Source: DAISKN01 sp963716925 (GTDB lineage: Bacteria > Acidobacteriota > Vicinamibacteria > Marinacidobacterales > SMYC01). Taken from it: a stretch of 64,000 nucleotides of DNA. The notes under the pieces were generated by a model. That model saw only the letters and a list, made by a program, of their open reading frames with translations, searched no databases and was not told the origin of the DNA. The translations under genes were made by a program, and so were the position numbers. Location: assembly GCA_963716925.1 (NCBI GenBank), contig CAVQUX010000014.1, positions 992,001 to 1,056,000 on the forward strand. The letters run 5' to 3'. The stretch's first letter is position 1, and every line of letters starts with the position of its first letter. Positions 16,479 to 24,836 of the stretch are shown here, piece after piece.

Positions 16479-17948
16479 TTACTCTTCGATTTCCTTCGGA
16501 ACGATTCGAACGATCACCGTTCGCTCTGCGGCCCGCTTCAGGCTGTCCGCAATCCCTGCTCCGCCGTCGTCGATGCCGACGGCGCGCGCCGCGCCGGGGA
16601 ACCGATCCAGATAGACGCGAAGACCCTCTTCGACCGTCGCCGGATGGTCAACGCCCCGGAAGGCTCGCGCCGTGCCGACGAGGTCCCTCCCGCGGCATCG
16701 CAGACGGACGGGAGTCTCCGCATCGAGATTGCGCCACCACGTTTTTCGCTCCGGGTTACCGGCGATGACCCAGATCTTGTCGTCGTCGTCGGCGTAATTC
16801 ACGGGCAGTGTGTACTCACGTCCCGTGCGCCGGCCCTTGATGGAAATCAACATCACCGATCGGTCGAGAAGGCCGGAGAGGGACGAGCGAAGAATCCACT
16901 CTACCAGACGATTCATGAGCCCTCCTTCCCCGAGGTGGGTGAGACCCGGGCGTTTGGCAGAAGTCATCCGGCCCCTGGCCCGATACCGACCGTCGTCCTG
17001 GAGAAAGCTCAGGACCCGGTCCGCGGCCCAGAAATACCCCGGGGCCTTGGAGCGTCCCACGAATCCCACATGGCCGGCGCCTTCGACGATCTCCAGGGAA
17101 ACGTTCTCGGCGCGAGCCCACTTCCTCATGCTGGCTTCGGGGACGAAGGGGTCATCCGCCGCCGCGAGGATGAGCGCCGGCCGGTCGATCGATTCCAGCC
17201 GAGGCCCCGGGCTCACCTGCCGGTAGTAGTCCTCCGCGTCCCGATAGCCTCCGTAGAAGGCGGTGATCCGGGAGTCGAACTGCCGCACCGTCGAGACCCC
17301 GCGCTCCCGACCGGTTTCGTAGACCTCGGGGAGGAGCTCTCGGCGCTTGCGGTAGGAGGCGTTCAGCGAGGTCACGAACTGAAGCTGGTAGACGAGGTTC
17401 GCTCTCCGCTCGAGGGCATCGGCGCATGCCGACATGTCGAGCGGTGGACAGATCGCGGCGACGCCCGCGAGCTCCTGGGGAAGCCGTTCCCGATCCCGGG
17501 CGAGCGTCAGCAGAGTGAGGTTACCCCCGAGCGAAAAACCGGCGACGGCGAACGCCGAGACCCGGCCTGCGAGCCACAGGAAGACCGCGACGAGGTCCGA
17601 CGTCATCCCCGCGTTGTAGAGGCGGGGACAGAGCGGGAGCGAATCGCCACAGCCCCTCAGGTTCATCCGCACCACGTGCCAGCCGGCGCGGTAGGCGAGA
17701 GTCCCGATGCTGATCACGTTGGGCGAGCGATCGCATCCTTCGAGGCCGTGGACCACGAGAAGCGCGGGTCGGTCTCTTTCCGGCTGCCACGAGGCGCGAA
17801 GGAGAATCCTCACTCCCTCTTCCGCCTCGACGACGACGTCTTCGGTGGGAAGCCGCCAGCGAAGAGCGGCGCGCAGGAGGTGCGCGCCGACGGTCTGGAG
17901 GTGGCCGCCGGGAAGGAGCGGGAACGGGCGGAATCTCGATACGGTCAC
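16479..17948 (-). CDS. Fusion of YheT-type alpha/beta hydrolase and DUF385/nitroreductase-like domain
   Basis: From the GTG at 17948 the protein has 489 residues. Residues about 1-325 are a YheT-family hydrolase: FPLLPGGHLQTV, LLVVHGLEGC, nucleophile GFSLGGNL, Asp in ADDPFVP and His in GAGHVGF complete a triad. After a ~20-residue linker comes a split-barrel domain of the DUF385/deazaflavin-dependent nitroreductase type (LISIKGRRTGREYTLPVNY ... WWRNL). Other genomes usually encode these separately. An internal ATG at 16916 with a strong ribosome-binding site could also give the second domain alone (145 residues). The start overlaps the upstream stop as GTGA, indicating coupling. Confidence 0.72.
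   Translation of the reverse strand: MTVSRFRPFPLLPGGHLQTVGAHLLRAALRWRLPTEDVVVEAEEGVRILLRASWQPERDRPALLVVHGLEGCDRSPNVISIGTLAYRAGWHVVRMNLRGCGDSLPLCPRLYNAGMTSDLVAVFLWLAGRVSAFAVAGFSLGGNLTLLTLARDRERLPQELAGVAAICPPLDMSACADALERRANLVYQLQFVTSLNASYRKRRELLPEVYETGRERGVSTVRQFDSRITAFYGGYRDAEDYYRQVSPGPRLESIDRPALILAAADDPFVPEASMRKWARAENVSLEIVEGAGHVGFVGRSKAPGYFWAADRVLSFLQDDGRYRARGRMTSAKRPGLTHLGEGGLMNRLVEWILRSSLSGLLDRSVMLISIKGRRTGREYTLPVNYADDDDKIWVIAGNPERKTWWRNLDAETPVRLRCRGRDLVGTARAFRGVDHPATVEEGLRVYLDRFPGAARAVGIDDGGAGIADSLKRAAERTVIVRIVPKEIEE
16917..16930 (-). promoter_or_regulatory. Internal ribosome-binding site inside the hydrolase-DUF385 gene
   Basis: On the minus strand GGGGAAGGAGGGCTC directly precedes ATG 16916, the first codon of the DUF385 domain. 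It is one of the best Shine-Dalgarno matches in the window and sits inside an open frame, suggesting that the second domain may also be made on its own. Confidence 0.5.
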
Positions 17949-18175
17949 GGCCGTTTGCGGATCTTCGCCACGATCGCGAGGCCGCCGGTCGCTTCTGCAG
18001 GGGCCGCCTCGAAGTCCACGCCGTGCCGCGTCAGCTCCTCGAGCGTGCTCTCGAAGTCCCGCGCGTTCCCGTAGGCGAGGAGCAGGCTGCCGCACTCATC
18101 GCAGGTCGCGACGTCGCGCGCCCGCTTGAGGGACTTCCTGGCTTCGGCGAGACAGCAGGACTTCACGGCGTTCAA
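17945..18175 (-). CDS. Small cysteine-containing hypothetical protein
   Basis: The 76-residue product has Cys at positions 7, 8, 25 and 28 (SCCLAE and ATCDECGS), a layout that could hold a zinc ion or disulfides. An alpha/beta C-terminal half (FESTLEELTRHGVDFE ... GGLAIVAKIRKR) follows. I do not recognise the family. It is tightly packed in an operon: 4 bp after the TIGR02757 gene, and its TGA overlaps the GTG of the hydrolase fusion gene. Coupling suggests a related function, but none can be named. Confidence 0.6.
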   Translation of the reverse strand: MNAVKSCCLAEARKSLKRARDVATCDECGSLLLAYGNARDFESTLEELTRHGVDFEAAPAEATGGLAIVAKIRKRP

Positions 18176-18179
18176 TCTG

Positions 18180-19034
18180 TCAGGCGGCCAGAGCGCAAAG
18201 CTCGCAGTCGCGAGCCCGAATGTGCCGTGGACAGCCCTCGAGGATTCCGAGACGCGAGAGGGCGAAATCGTACTTCACCGGGTCGTCGGGATCGAAGCGC
18301 GCGAGGCTTCGCGTGATATCGAGAGCGGTCCGAAAGCCCGGGGTCTTCCTTTCGGTCCAGCCCAGGTGGCGCCCGATACGGAAGATATGGGTGTCGAGCG
18401 GAATCACCAGGTCGCGAGTCTTGACGTATCGCCAGAGTCCCAGATCCACGCCGTCGTCGGGCCGTGCCATCCACCGGAGGTACATGTTCAGGCGCTTCGC
18501 CGCGCCGGTCGCGGGATTGGGGAAGAAGAAGCGCACGCCCGCGTCCGCCGGAAGCGCCCGGGATCGGTAGAGGCCGCCGTGGTCCAGAGCCAACGCGCGC
18601 TCCGAGAAGCGCCTGAGGCTTCCCGCCATGTCGCCCGCGGCATGGGTTTCGGCGAAGAACGCGCCGATGCTCCCGCGCTCCTCGATCATCCGGCCGGCGA
18701 GCGCGAGGAGGCAGGCGACGTCCCTCGCGTCCGTCCATCGGTGGCGGAAACCGCGAAGCGCCCGAAGCGTCTCTTTCGCGCCGGCTCGGGTCACCCGGGA
18801 AGCGGGGCTGTCCCCCAGGGTCGCGAGGACGCGTTCCACGCTCCTTCGGATGATCTTGACGTTTCCATAGGCGAGCGACGAGGCGACGAGGCCCACGACC
18901 TCGCGATCCAGGGGATCGGAGAATCGATGGGGATACTCCAGCGGATCGGAGGAAAGATAGCCCGCGCCGTAGCGGGCTCTCAGGCTCTCGAGCTTCTCGC
19001 GGAGGCGATCCGCGCGGCTCAGTCGAGCGCCCAC
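18180..19034 (-). CDS. TIGR02757 family protein
   Basis: The 284-residue product (GTG at 19034) matches the TIGR02757/DUF2400 family: LRARYG-AGYLSSDPLEYPHRF, DREVVGLVASSLAYGNV, then FRHRW, RFFFPNPATGAAKRLNMYLRWMAR and VIPLDTHIFRIGRHLGW. The end of the chain has CPRHIRARDCELC, a Cys cluster that in relatives may bind a metal or iron-sulfur centre. The overall pattern recalls helix-hairpin-helix DNA glycosylases, but the function is not established. The start overlaps the pyrC stop by 16 bp. Upstream in-frame starts up to 19085 are antisense-looking and were not used. Confidence 0.85.
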   Translation of the reverse strand: MGARLSRADRLREKLESLRARYGAGYLSSDPLEYPHRFSDPLDREVVGLVASSLAYGNVKIIRRSVERVLATLGDSPASRVTRAGAKETLRALRGFRHRWTDARDVACLLALAGRMIEERGSIGAFFAETHAAGDMAGSLRRFSERALALDHGGLYRSRALPADAGVRFFFPNPATGAAKRLNMYLRWMARPDDGVDLGLWRYVKTRDLVIPLDTHIFRIGRHLGWTERKTPGFRTALDITRSLARFDPDDPVKYDFALSRLGILEGCPRHIRARDCELCALAA

Positions 19035-20302
19035 ACCGTGGTCCCGCCCACGATCGTCCGCACCGCGCGGCCGGTGAGCTCCCATCCGGCGAAGGGAGTA
19101 TTTCTTCCCTTCGAGAGAAACGACTGCGGCTCGACTCGAAACCGCCGCTCGAGGTCGAGGAGCGTGACATCCGCGCGCGAGCCGGGCGCCAGGGTTCCGC
19201 CCTCGACTCTCAAGATTCGGGCGGGCCCGCGGGAGAGGAGCTCCACCATCCGTGGGAGGGAAAGGAGTCCCGGGCGGACGAGTCGATCGAGGCAGATGGC
19301 GACCGCGGTCTCGAGCCCCACGATCCCGAAGGGAGCGGAGTCGAAGTCGTCGTCTTTCTCGTCCGGGTGGTGAGGCGCGTGATCGGTGGCGATGGCGTCG
19401 ACGGCGCCGTCGCTCAAGCCTTCGAGAAGCGCCCTTCGGTCCTCCTCGGTGGTGAGCGGGGGCTTCATCTTGGCCTGCGTGTCGTAATTGCCGACTCGCT
19501 CGTCGGTGAGAAGAAGGTGATGGGGCGTGACCTCGCAGGTGACCGAAAGCCCACGGGACTTCGCCTCGCGCACGGACCGCAGGGCGCCCGCGGTCGAGAG
19601 ATGAGCGACGTGAAGCCGCGCCCCGGTGAGCTCCGCGAGCCGGATGTTGCGCGCGACCGCGATCTCCTCCGACGCCCGGGGGATTCCGCGAAGCCCGAGG
19701 GCCGTGGACCAGTAGCCCTCGTTCATGACCCCGCCGGGATGGAGCTCGAGCGTCTCGCAGTGCTCGAGGATCGCGACGTCGAACATCTTCGCGTACTCCA
19801 TCGCCCTTCGCATCACGTTCGGATCGGAGACGGGGCGCCCGTCGTCGGAGATCGCTACCGCTCCCGCCGCCACCATCTCCCCGATCTCCGCGAGCTCTCG
19901 TCCCTCCATCGCCCGGGTGGTGGCGCCGATCGGATGAACCCGCGCCTTTCCGGCGGCCGCCGCCTTCTCGAGGATGAACTCGGTCACGGCGGCGCAGTCG
20001 TTCACCGGCTGGGTGTTCGCCATCGAGGCCACCGCGGTGAAGCCCCCGGCGGCCGCCGCGGCGGTTCCGGTGGCGATGGTCTCCTTGTACTCGAAGCCCG
20101 GCTCGCGCAGATGGACGTGCATGTCCACGAGCCCCGGAACGGCGACGAGTCCGCGGGCCTCGAGAACTTCCGCATCCTCCCGGGGGAAGGGACCCCCTAT
20201 GGAAGAAATCCTCCCGTTCTCGATGAGGATGTCCCCGACCCGATCCAGGCCCTGGCTCGGATCGACGACGCGGGCTCCGCGGATGACGAGCCTTCCCATC
20301 AC
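19019..20302 (-). CDS. pyrC: Dihydroorotase, class I
   Basis: The 427-residue enzyme closes carbamoyl aspartate to dihydroorotate, the third step of pyrimidine synthesis. Metal-ligand motifs are visible: DMHVHLREPG near residue 60, ISDDG, LEHCETLELHPGG, HVAHLSTAGAL, and the catalytic Asp in ATDHAPHHPDEK. Length and motifs match active class I dihydroorotases rather than inactive pseudo-subunits. The ATG overlaps the pyrB stop by 4 bp (ATGA). The TIGR02757 start lies inside its 3' end. The first codons are MMGRLVIRGARVVDPSQG, a typical opening for the family. Confidence 0.95.
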   Translation of the reverse strand: MMGRLVIRGARVVDPSQGLDRVGDILIENGRISSIGGPFPREDAEVLEARGLVAVPGLVDMHVHLREPGFEYKETIATGTAAAAAGGFTAVASMANTQPVNDCAAVTEFILEKAAAAGKARVHPIGATTRAMEGRELAEIGEMVAAGAVAISDDGRPVSDPNVMRRAMEYAKMFDVAILEHCETLELHPGGVMNEGYWSTALGLRGIPRASEEIAVARNIRLAELTGARLHVAHLSTAGALRSVREAKSRGLSVTCEVTPHHLLLTDERVGNYDTQAKMKPPLTTEEDRRALLEGLSDGAVDAIATDHAPHHPDEKDDDFDSAPFGIVGLETAVAICLDRLVRPGLLSLPRMVELLSRGPARILRVEGGTLAPGSRADVTLLDLERRFRVEPQSFLSKGRNTPFAGWELTGRAVRTIVGGTTVWALD

Positions 20303-21231
20303 GACACCTCCGCCCCCGCTCCGGTGAGGAGGTAGAGGACCGCCATCCGCACCGCGACGCCGTTCGTGACCTGCTCGAGGATGAGAGAGTACGGCCCGTC
20401 GGCGACGGCAGACTCGATCTCGAGCCCCCGGTTGATGGGGCCGGGATGGAGGATGATCACGTCCTTCCGGGCGCGTTCCATCCGCGCCCGGGTCAGTGCG
20501 AAGAGGCGGAAATACTCGCGAACCGACGGGAAGTAGGCGCCCTGCATCCGCTCCTTCTGGACCCTCAGCATCATGACCACGTCGGCTTCCGCGAGGGCGT
20601 CCTCGATCGAGGGCGCGACTTCGACGCCGAGCTTTTCGACTTCGGGAGGGACGAGCGTCGGCGGGCCCGAGACCGCGACGGCGGAGCCCATCCGCGTCAG
20701 GAGCCGCACGTTCGAGCGGAAGACACGGCTGTGAAGGAGGTCTCCTACGATGGCGATCTTGAGACCCTGGAGAGTTCCCTTGTGCTCGCGGATCGTGAAG
20801 GCATCGAGAAGAGCCTGGGTCGGATGCTCGTGCATCCCGTCACCGGCGTTCACCACCGCCGCCTCGAGCCGGCGGGCGACGAAGTACGGGGCCCCCGACG
20901 CCGGATGGCGCATCACGAGGACGTCCGGCGCCATCGCCTGGAGGTTCCGGACGGTGTCGAGAAGCGTCTCGCCCTTCGAGACCGAGCTCCCGGACACGCT
21001 CACGTTGATCGCATCGGCGGACAGCCGCTTCGCGGCGATCTCGAACGAGACCCGGGTCCGGGTGCTGGGCTCGTAGAACAGGTTCACCACCGTGCGCCCC
21101 CGAAGGGTGGGTACCTTCTTGATGGTCCGTGTCCCGATCTCCTTGAGCGAGGTCGCGGTATCGAGGAGGAGCGCGATCTCTTCTGCCGACAGGCTCTCGA
21201 TGTCGAGGAGATCCTTTTTCTGGAGCCTCAT
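20299..21231 (-). CDS. pyrB: Aspartate carbamoyltransferase, catalytic subunit
   Basis: From ATG 21231 the protein has 310 residues. Signature blocks are present: FYEPSTRTRVSFEIAAKRL (carbamoyl phosphate loop), HPTQALLDAFTI, IVGDLLHSRVFRSN, and LHPGPINRGLEI. It joins carbamoyl phosphate and aspartate. No pyrI regulatory subunit is nearby. A longer frame extends upstream to 21294 through the hairpin repeat, but MRLQKKDLLDIESLSAEEI at 21231 is the natural family start. The gene follows pyrR across a 150-bp gap that holds a hairpin with T7, and overlaps pyrC by ATGA. Confidence 0.95.
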   Translation of the reverse strand: MRLQKKDLLDIESLSAEEIALLLDTATSLKEIGTRTIKKVPTLRGRTVVNLFYEPSTRTRVSFEIAAKRLSADAINVSVSGSSVSKGETLLDTVRNLQAMAPDVLVMRHPASGAPYFVARRLEAAVVNAGDGMHEHPTQALLDAFTIREHKGTLQGLKIAIVGDLLHSRVFRSNVRLLTRMGSAVAVSGPPTLVPPEVEKLGVEVAPSIEDALAEADVVMMLRVQKERMQGAYFPSVREYFRLFALTRARMERARKDVIILHPGPINRGLEIESAVADGPYSLILEQVTNGVAVRMAVLYLLTGAGAEVS

Positions 21232-21266
21232 TGCCGGGCGCTTCGACGAAGGACGGAAAGAGGGGG

Positions 21267-21371
21267 AAAAAAACGCAAAGGCGCAAAGGCGCAAAGGCGC
21301 AAAGAAGAAACGGGAGCTCCTTCGCGTCTTTGCGTCCTTGCGTCTTTGCGTTTCTTCCCCGGGATTGGACT
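21267..21371 (-). repeat. Hairpin repeat with RCGCAAAG-unit arms, copy 2, in the pyrB leader
   Basis: The left arm (about 21273-21306) is a run of RCGCAAAG units. The right arm (about 21321-21352) is the imperfect complementary run, and GGAGCTCC lies at the tip. On the minus strand the second arm runs into seven T residues (21267-21273), then C5, 36 bp before pyrB. This is terminator-like and could attenuate between pyrR and pyrB. The flank CCCGGGATTG (21359-21368) also borders copy 1 at 571-580, in the opposite orientation. Confidence 0.75.
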
Positions 21372-21381
21372 CGTCATCGAC

Positions 21382-21930
21382 CTAAGATCCGTTCTCCACC
21401 AGGACCACTTCGTCGTGGCCGTCTTCCTCTTCGAGGAGGACCTGGACCATGTGCTCGCGCGTGGTCTCGAGCGCCTTTCCCACGTAATCCGCCTGGATGG
21501 GAAGCTCGCGCCACCCGCGGTCCACCATCACCAGGAGCTCGATCTTCCTCGGCCGACCGAAGTCGATGAGCGCGGTGATCGCCGCCCGAACGGTCCGGCC
21601 GGTGAACAGGACGTCGTCGACGAGAACCACCCAGGTGTCGTCGAGCGCGAAGGGAAGCTCGGTCTTCCGGACGATGGGTTGGGCCCCGACCGTGGTCAGG
21701 TCGTCGCGGTAGAGAGTGATGTCGAGCGCTCCTATCGACGGCCTGGTTCCCGTGCTCGATTCGAGCCTCCGGGCGAGACGCCGGGCGAGGGGAACGCCGC
21801 GGGTCCGGATTCCGACGAGGGCGAGCTTCCCTTCGAGCCCGCGAGTCCTTTCGGCGATCTCGGCCGCGAGGCGGTCGAGCGTCGACTGGAAAGTGCCGCT
21901 ATCCATGACGACTCTCGGCTCCGGCTTCAT
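21382..21930 (-). CDS. pyrR: Bifunctional pyr operon regulator/uracil phosphoribosyltransferase
   Basis: The 182-residue product carries the phosphoribosyltransferase PRPP loop VVLVDDVLFTGRTVRAA and the PyrR-type segments LVGIRTRGVPLARRLA, ITLYRDDLTTVG and MVDRGWRELPI. PyrR binds pyr mRNA in response to UMP and promotes attenuation; it can also make UMP from uracil. The ATG at 21930 is preferred; ATG 21906 is an alternative. Its position at the head of pyrB-pyrC fits autoregulation. The hairpin repeat between pyrR and pyrB could serve as the terminator. I did not find an obvious consensus PyrR-binding loop. Confidence 0.93.
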   Translation of the reverse strand: MKPEPRVVMDSGTFQSTLDRLAAEIAERTRGLEGKLALVGIRTRGVPLARRLARRLESSTGTRPSIGALDITLYRDDLTTVGAQPIVRKTELPFALDDTWVVLVDDVLFTGRTVRAAITALIDFGRPRKIELLVMVDRGWRELPIQADYVGKALETTREHMVQVLLEEEDGHDEVVLVENGS

Positions 21931-21958
21931 CGGGTTCGATCGCGCATCGTATCGTGGA

Positions 21959-23800
21959 TTACTCGACGCTTTCCAGGAACCCCGGAAGCGCATCGAGCGG
22001 GGAGGTCTCGACGAGCCAGTCTTCCGGATAGGACTCGATGAGAAAATTTCGATAGGAAGAGATGAAGGTCACCGGCTGGCTCTTCTTCAGCTCGTCGTCG
22101 AGGACGTCGGTCAGGAGGCTTCCATCCATGTCCCGCCCCAGGGGAAGGCCCATGAGATAGAGGAGGGTCGGCGTCACGTCCACGACCGACGCGCCCTGGA
22201 GCTTTCGCCCCGAGGCGATTCCCGCCCCGTTGAAGAGCAGGAGGCCGTCGGGGGCGTTCTCGTGGGCGCCGGAGAGGTGCGGACTTCCCTGGAGCGGAGC
22301 GATGATGCGGCGCCCGAGAGAGAGGGCGTCCATCCCGTGTCCCGAGAGGATCACGATGGTCTCGTTCGCCGCCCGCTTCTGCATGTACTCGCCGACGATG
22401 GTGTCGAGGTGGCGGTAGTAGGATTCCACCACCCGCCCGTAGCGGCGGACCTCCGCGTCGCTCACGTCGCCGAACTCCTCGGGCTTCTGATATCGGGTGA
22501 AGTAGTGGCCGATCACGTCGAGCCCGAAGTAGTAGGTCGCGAAGACTTCCGGCTGGAACTCCTCGCGGAGCCGGCTCCCGATTCGCTGGTACGTGAGATC
22601 GTCGGCGAGGGCGCGGGTGAGCTCCGCCTTCCAGGGAAAGTCGTCGTTCTCGAGGACCACCGAGGTGTCGACGAAGCGCTGAAGGGTTTCCTCGCCGATG
22701 GAATCCGGGAATACGACCTCCGAGCTCAAACGCGAGAACAGCTCCTCGGGGTAGGTCAATCGGGGAAGCGGCGGATCGAACTTCTCGCGCACCTGCCGAT
22801 GGAAGTACTCGGAGACGACGAATCCCCGGACCTCGTCCGCGGGATAGCTCCCCCACCAGCGCACGATCCCCACGTCGACCCCGAAGCCGCTCAGGATCGT
22901 CCAGAACGGCTGGGTCCTTCGGAGAGCCGCCGTCGAGGCGCTCCGCTGCACCAGGCCGAGTCGGTCCAGGGTTCGGAAATCGAGCCCCCGAGGGCGAAGG
23001 GAGAAAAGCGTCTCGACTCCGGGAAAGCGATAGCGATAGAAACCCTTGAGCCCGTGCTGGCGGGGAAGCTTCCCCGTGGCGATGCTGGTCCAGACCGCGA
23101 GCGACTCGGTGGGGTAGAGGGTCCGCAGCGCTCCCGAGGCACCCGACTCGATCAGCCGCGCGAAGTTCGGAAGCTTCCCCTCGGCGACGGCCCGAAGCAC
23201 GTACGACATCGAGGCCCCCTCGATTCCGATGAGGGTCACCTTTCGCGCGAGCGGAACGTCCTGGAGCGGCATCGTGGGAATCGGGGCTTCGGGAGCGGGG
23301 CGCGACCGCATCAGGAGGGGAATCGTCATCGCGGCGGCGAGAGTGACCGTCGAGATCAGATAACTGACCAGCGCTCCCCTGCGACCGAAGGAGTAGTGGA
23401 ACAGACCCATGACGAAGAACGCGGCCGCTGCCGTGGAAACGACGGTTGCGGCGATAGCGAGAAGGCTCCTTGTCTCCGACGGAAGATAGGGACGCAGGCT
23501 CACGAGGTTGTGCCAGAGAAGGACGGCGGCGGCGGCAAGGCTCAGAGCCAATAGCCACGTGAGGACCCGGAACGAGAGCCAGGCGGGCAACAGCGGCCGT
23601 CCTCGAACCACCTCCGCGGCGGAAAGGAGCAGCCAGAATGCCGATCCGGCGGCGATCCCGTAGGTGACGGCGAAAACCCCGAAGACCGAGAGAACGCTGG
23701 TCCAGGTGTGCGGGACCTCGGGATTCATCAGGAACAGAACCTCGGTCGAGAGGAGCGCCATGAACTGTCCGGCGACGAGGGCGTTCGTCAGCTTGCGCAT
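21959..23800 (-). CDS. Membrane-anchored alkaline phosphatase-superfamily protein
   Basis: The 613-residue protein starts with about five predicted membrane helices (residues ~10-180). An extracytoplasmic type I phosphodiesterase/nucleotide pyrophosphatase domain follows. The metal/nucleophile region reads LIGIEGASMSYVLRAVAEGKLPNFARLIESG with TLYPTESLAVWTSIATGKLPRQHG; later motifs are GLDVIGHYFTRY and ILSGHGMDALS-G. The usual catalytic Thr/Ser context is PTES here. The substrate cannot be read from sequence; a phospholipid or nucleotide phosphodiester is possible. It is inserted between rluD and pyrR within the operon. Confidence 0.8.
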   Translation of the reverse strand: MRKLTNALVAGQFMALLSTEVLFLMNPEVPHTWTSVLSVFGVFAVTYGIAAGSAFWLLLSAAEVVRGRPLLPAWLSFRVLTWLLALSLAAAAVLLWHNLVSLRPYLPSETRSLLAIAATVVSTAAAAFFVMGLFHYSFGRRGALVSYLISTVTLAAAMTIPLLMRSRPAPEAPIPTMPLQDVPLARKVTLIGIEGASMSYVLRAVAEGKLPNFARLIESGASGALRTLYPTESLAVWTSIATGKLPRQHGLKGFYRYRFPGVETLFSLRPRGLDFRTLDRLGLVQRSASTAALRRTQPFWTILSGFGVDVGIVRWWGSYPADEVRGFVVSEYFHRQVREKFDPPLPRLTYPEELFSRLSSEVVFPDSIGEETLQRFVDTSVVLENDDFPWKAELTRALADDLTYQRIGSRLREEFQPEVFATYYFGLDVIGHYFTRYQKPEEFGDVSDAEVRRYGRVVESYYRHLDTIVGEYMQKRAANETIVILSGHGMDALSLGRRIIAPLQGSPHLSGAHENAPDGLLLFNGAGIASGRKLQGASVVDVTPTLLYLMGLPLGRDMDGSLLTDVLDDELKKSQPVTFISSYRNFLIESYPEDWLVETSPLDALPGFLESVE

Positions 23801-23842
23801 CGCAACCCGGTGTGAGAAGGGGGAGGTTTCGATCCCACGCCC

Positions 23843-24814
23843 TTATCCCCTTGCACTTTTTTTCCCGTCGCGGAGGGCGCGAAGCTGGTCGAGCAGAGAA
23901 ACGAAGTCCTCGGGGAGAGGCGCCTCGAAGCTCACCGTCTCGCCGCTTTCCGGATGCTGGAACGCGAGGCGGAGGGCGTGGAGCGCCGGACGCGCGAAGT
24001 CCCGGAGCAGGCGAATCGCTTTGGCGGGGGCTCCGTAGAAGCGATCGCCCACGACGGGATGGCCCTCCTCGCTCAGGTGCACCCGGATCTGGTGCGTTCT
24101 TCCGGTGTGGATGCGGATCTCGAGGAGGGAGCAGCCGGGAAGCTTCTCGAGCCGCCTCACCTCGCTCATCGCTTCTCTGGGCGACCGCGTCCGGCTCGAG
24201 ATCTTCGTGCGATGCAGAACGTCGCGGCCGATGGGGCGGTCGATCGTGAACCGCTCGGCGGTGCTTCCGTGCGCGAGAGCGAGATAGACCTTCGAGACTG
24301 AACGCTTCTGGAACTGGGACTGGAGAGATCGATGCGCTCGATCGTTCTTGGCAACCACCATCACTCCCGAAGTTCCGGAGTCGAGCCGATGGACGATCCC
24401 CGGCCGCATCACGCCTCCGATCCCGCTCAGGTCGCGGCTGTGGGCGAGGAGGGCGTTCACCAGAGTGCCGGAGGCGTGGCCCGGCGCCGGGTGAACCACC
24501 ATGCCCGCACGTTTGTTCACCACCACGATGCTCGGGTCCTCGTAGAGAACGTCGAGCGGGATGGCTTCGGGGAGGGGGATCGCCGGGGCCGGCGGCGGTA
24601 TCACGACCTCGACCCGCTCCCCCTCGCGGCAGATCCGGGACGCCCGGACGGGTCTGCCGTCGACGGTGACCCGGCCCTCTTCGATCCAGCGCTTCGCCTG
24701 AGCGCGGCTCACGTCCGGGAGTCGGAGCGCGAGAGCGACGTCGACCCTCGCTCCCTTGTCGGAGTCTCTCACGAGGAAGCTTTCCGTCCGCTCTTTCTCC
24801 GGGCTCATCGTCAA
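23843..24814 (-). CDS. rluD: RluA/RluD family RNA pseudouridine synthase
   Basis: The 323-residue product has an N-terminal S4 RNA-binding domain (residues ~20-85: GARVDVALALRLPDVSRAQAKRWIEEGRVTV). The catalytic domain has the active-site Asp in HRLDSGTSGVMVVAKN (near residue 143) and later HTGRTHQIRVHL and GDRFYGAP. RluD-type enzymes modify 23S rRNA helix 69; the exact target here is inferred. The lspA-rluD-pyrR neighbourhood parallels the lspA-ylyB-pyrR order in Bacillus. The lgt stop lies 22 bp upstream and the phosphatase gene starts 42 bp downstream. Confidence 0.9.
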   Translation of the reverse strand: MTMSPEKERTESFLVRDSDKGARVDVALALRLPDVSRAQAKRWIEEGRVTVDGRPVRASRICREGERVEVVIPPPAPAIPLPEAIPLDVLYEDPSIVVVNKRAGMVVHPAPGHASGTLVNALLAHSRDLSGIGGVMRPGIVHRLDSGTSGVMVVAKNDRAHRSLQSQFQKRSVSKVYLALAHGSTAERFTIDRPIGRDVLHRTKISSRTRSPREAMSEVRRLEKLPGCSLLEIRIHTGRTHQIRVHLSEEGHPVVGDRFYGAPAKAIRLLRDFARPALHALRLAFQHPESGETVSFEAPLPEDFVSLLDQLRALRDGKKSARG

Positions 24815-24836
24815 CCGAGGGCGGTTCGATGGAGCT

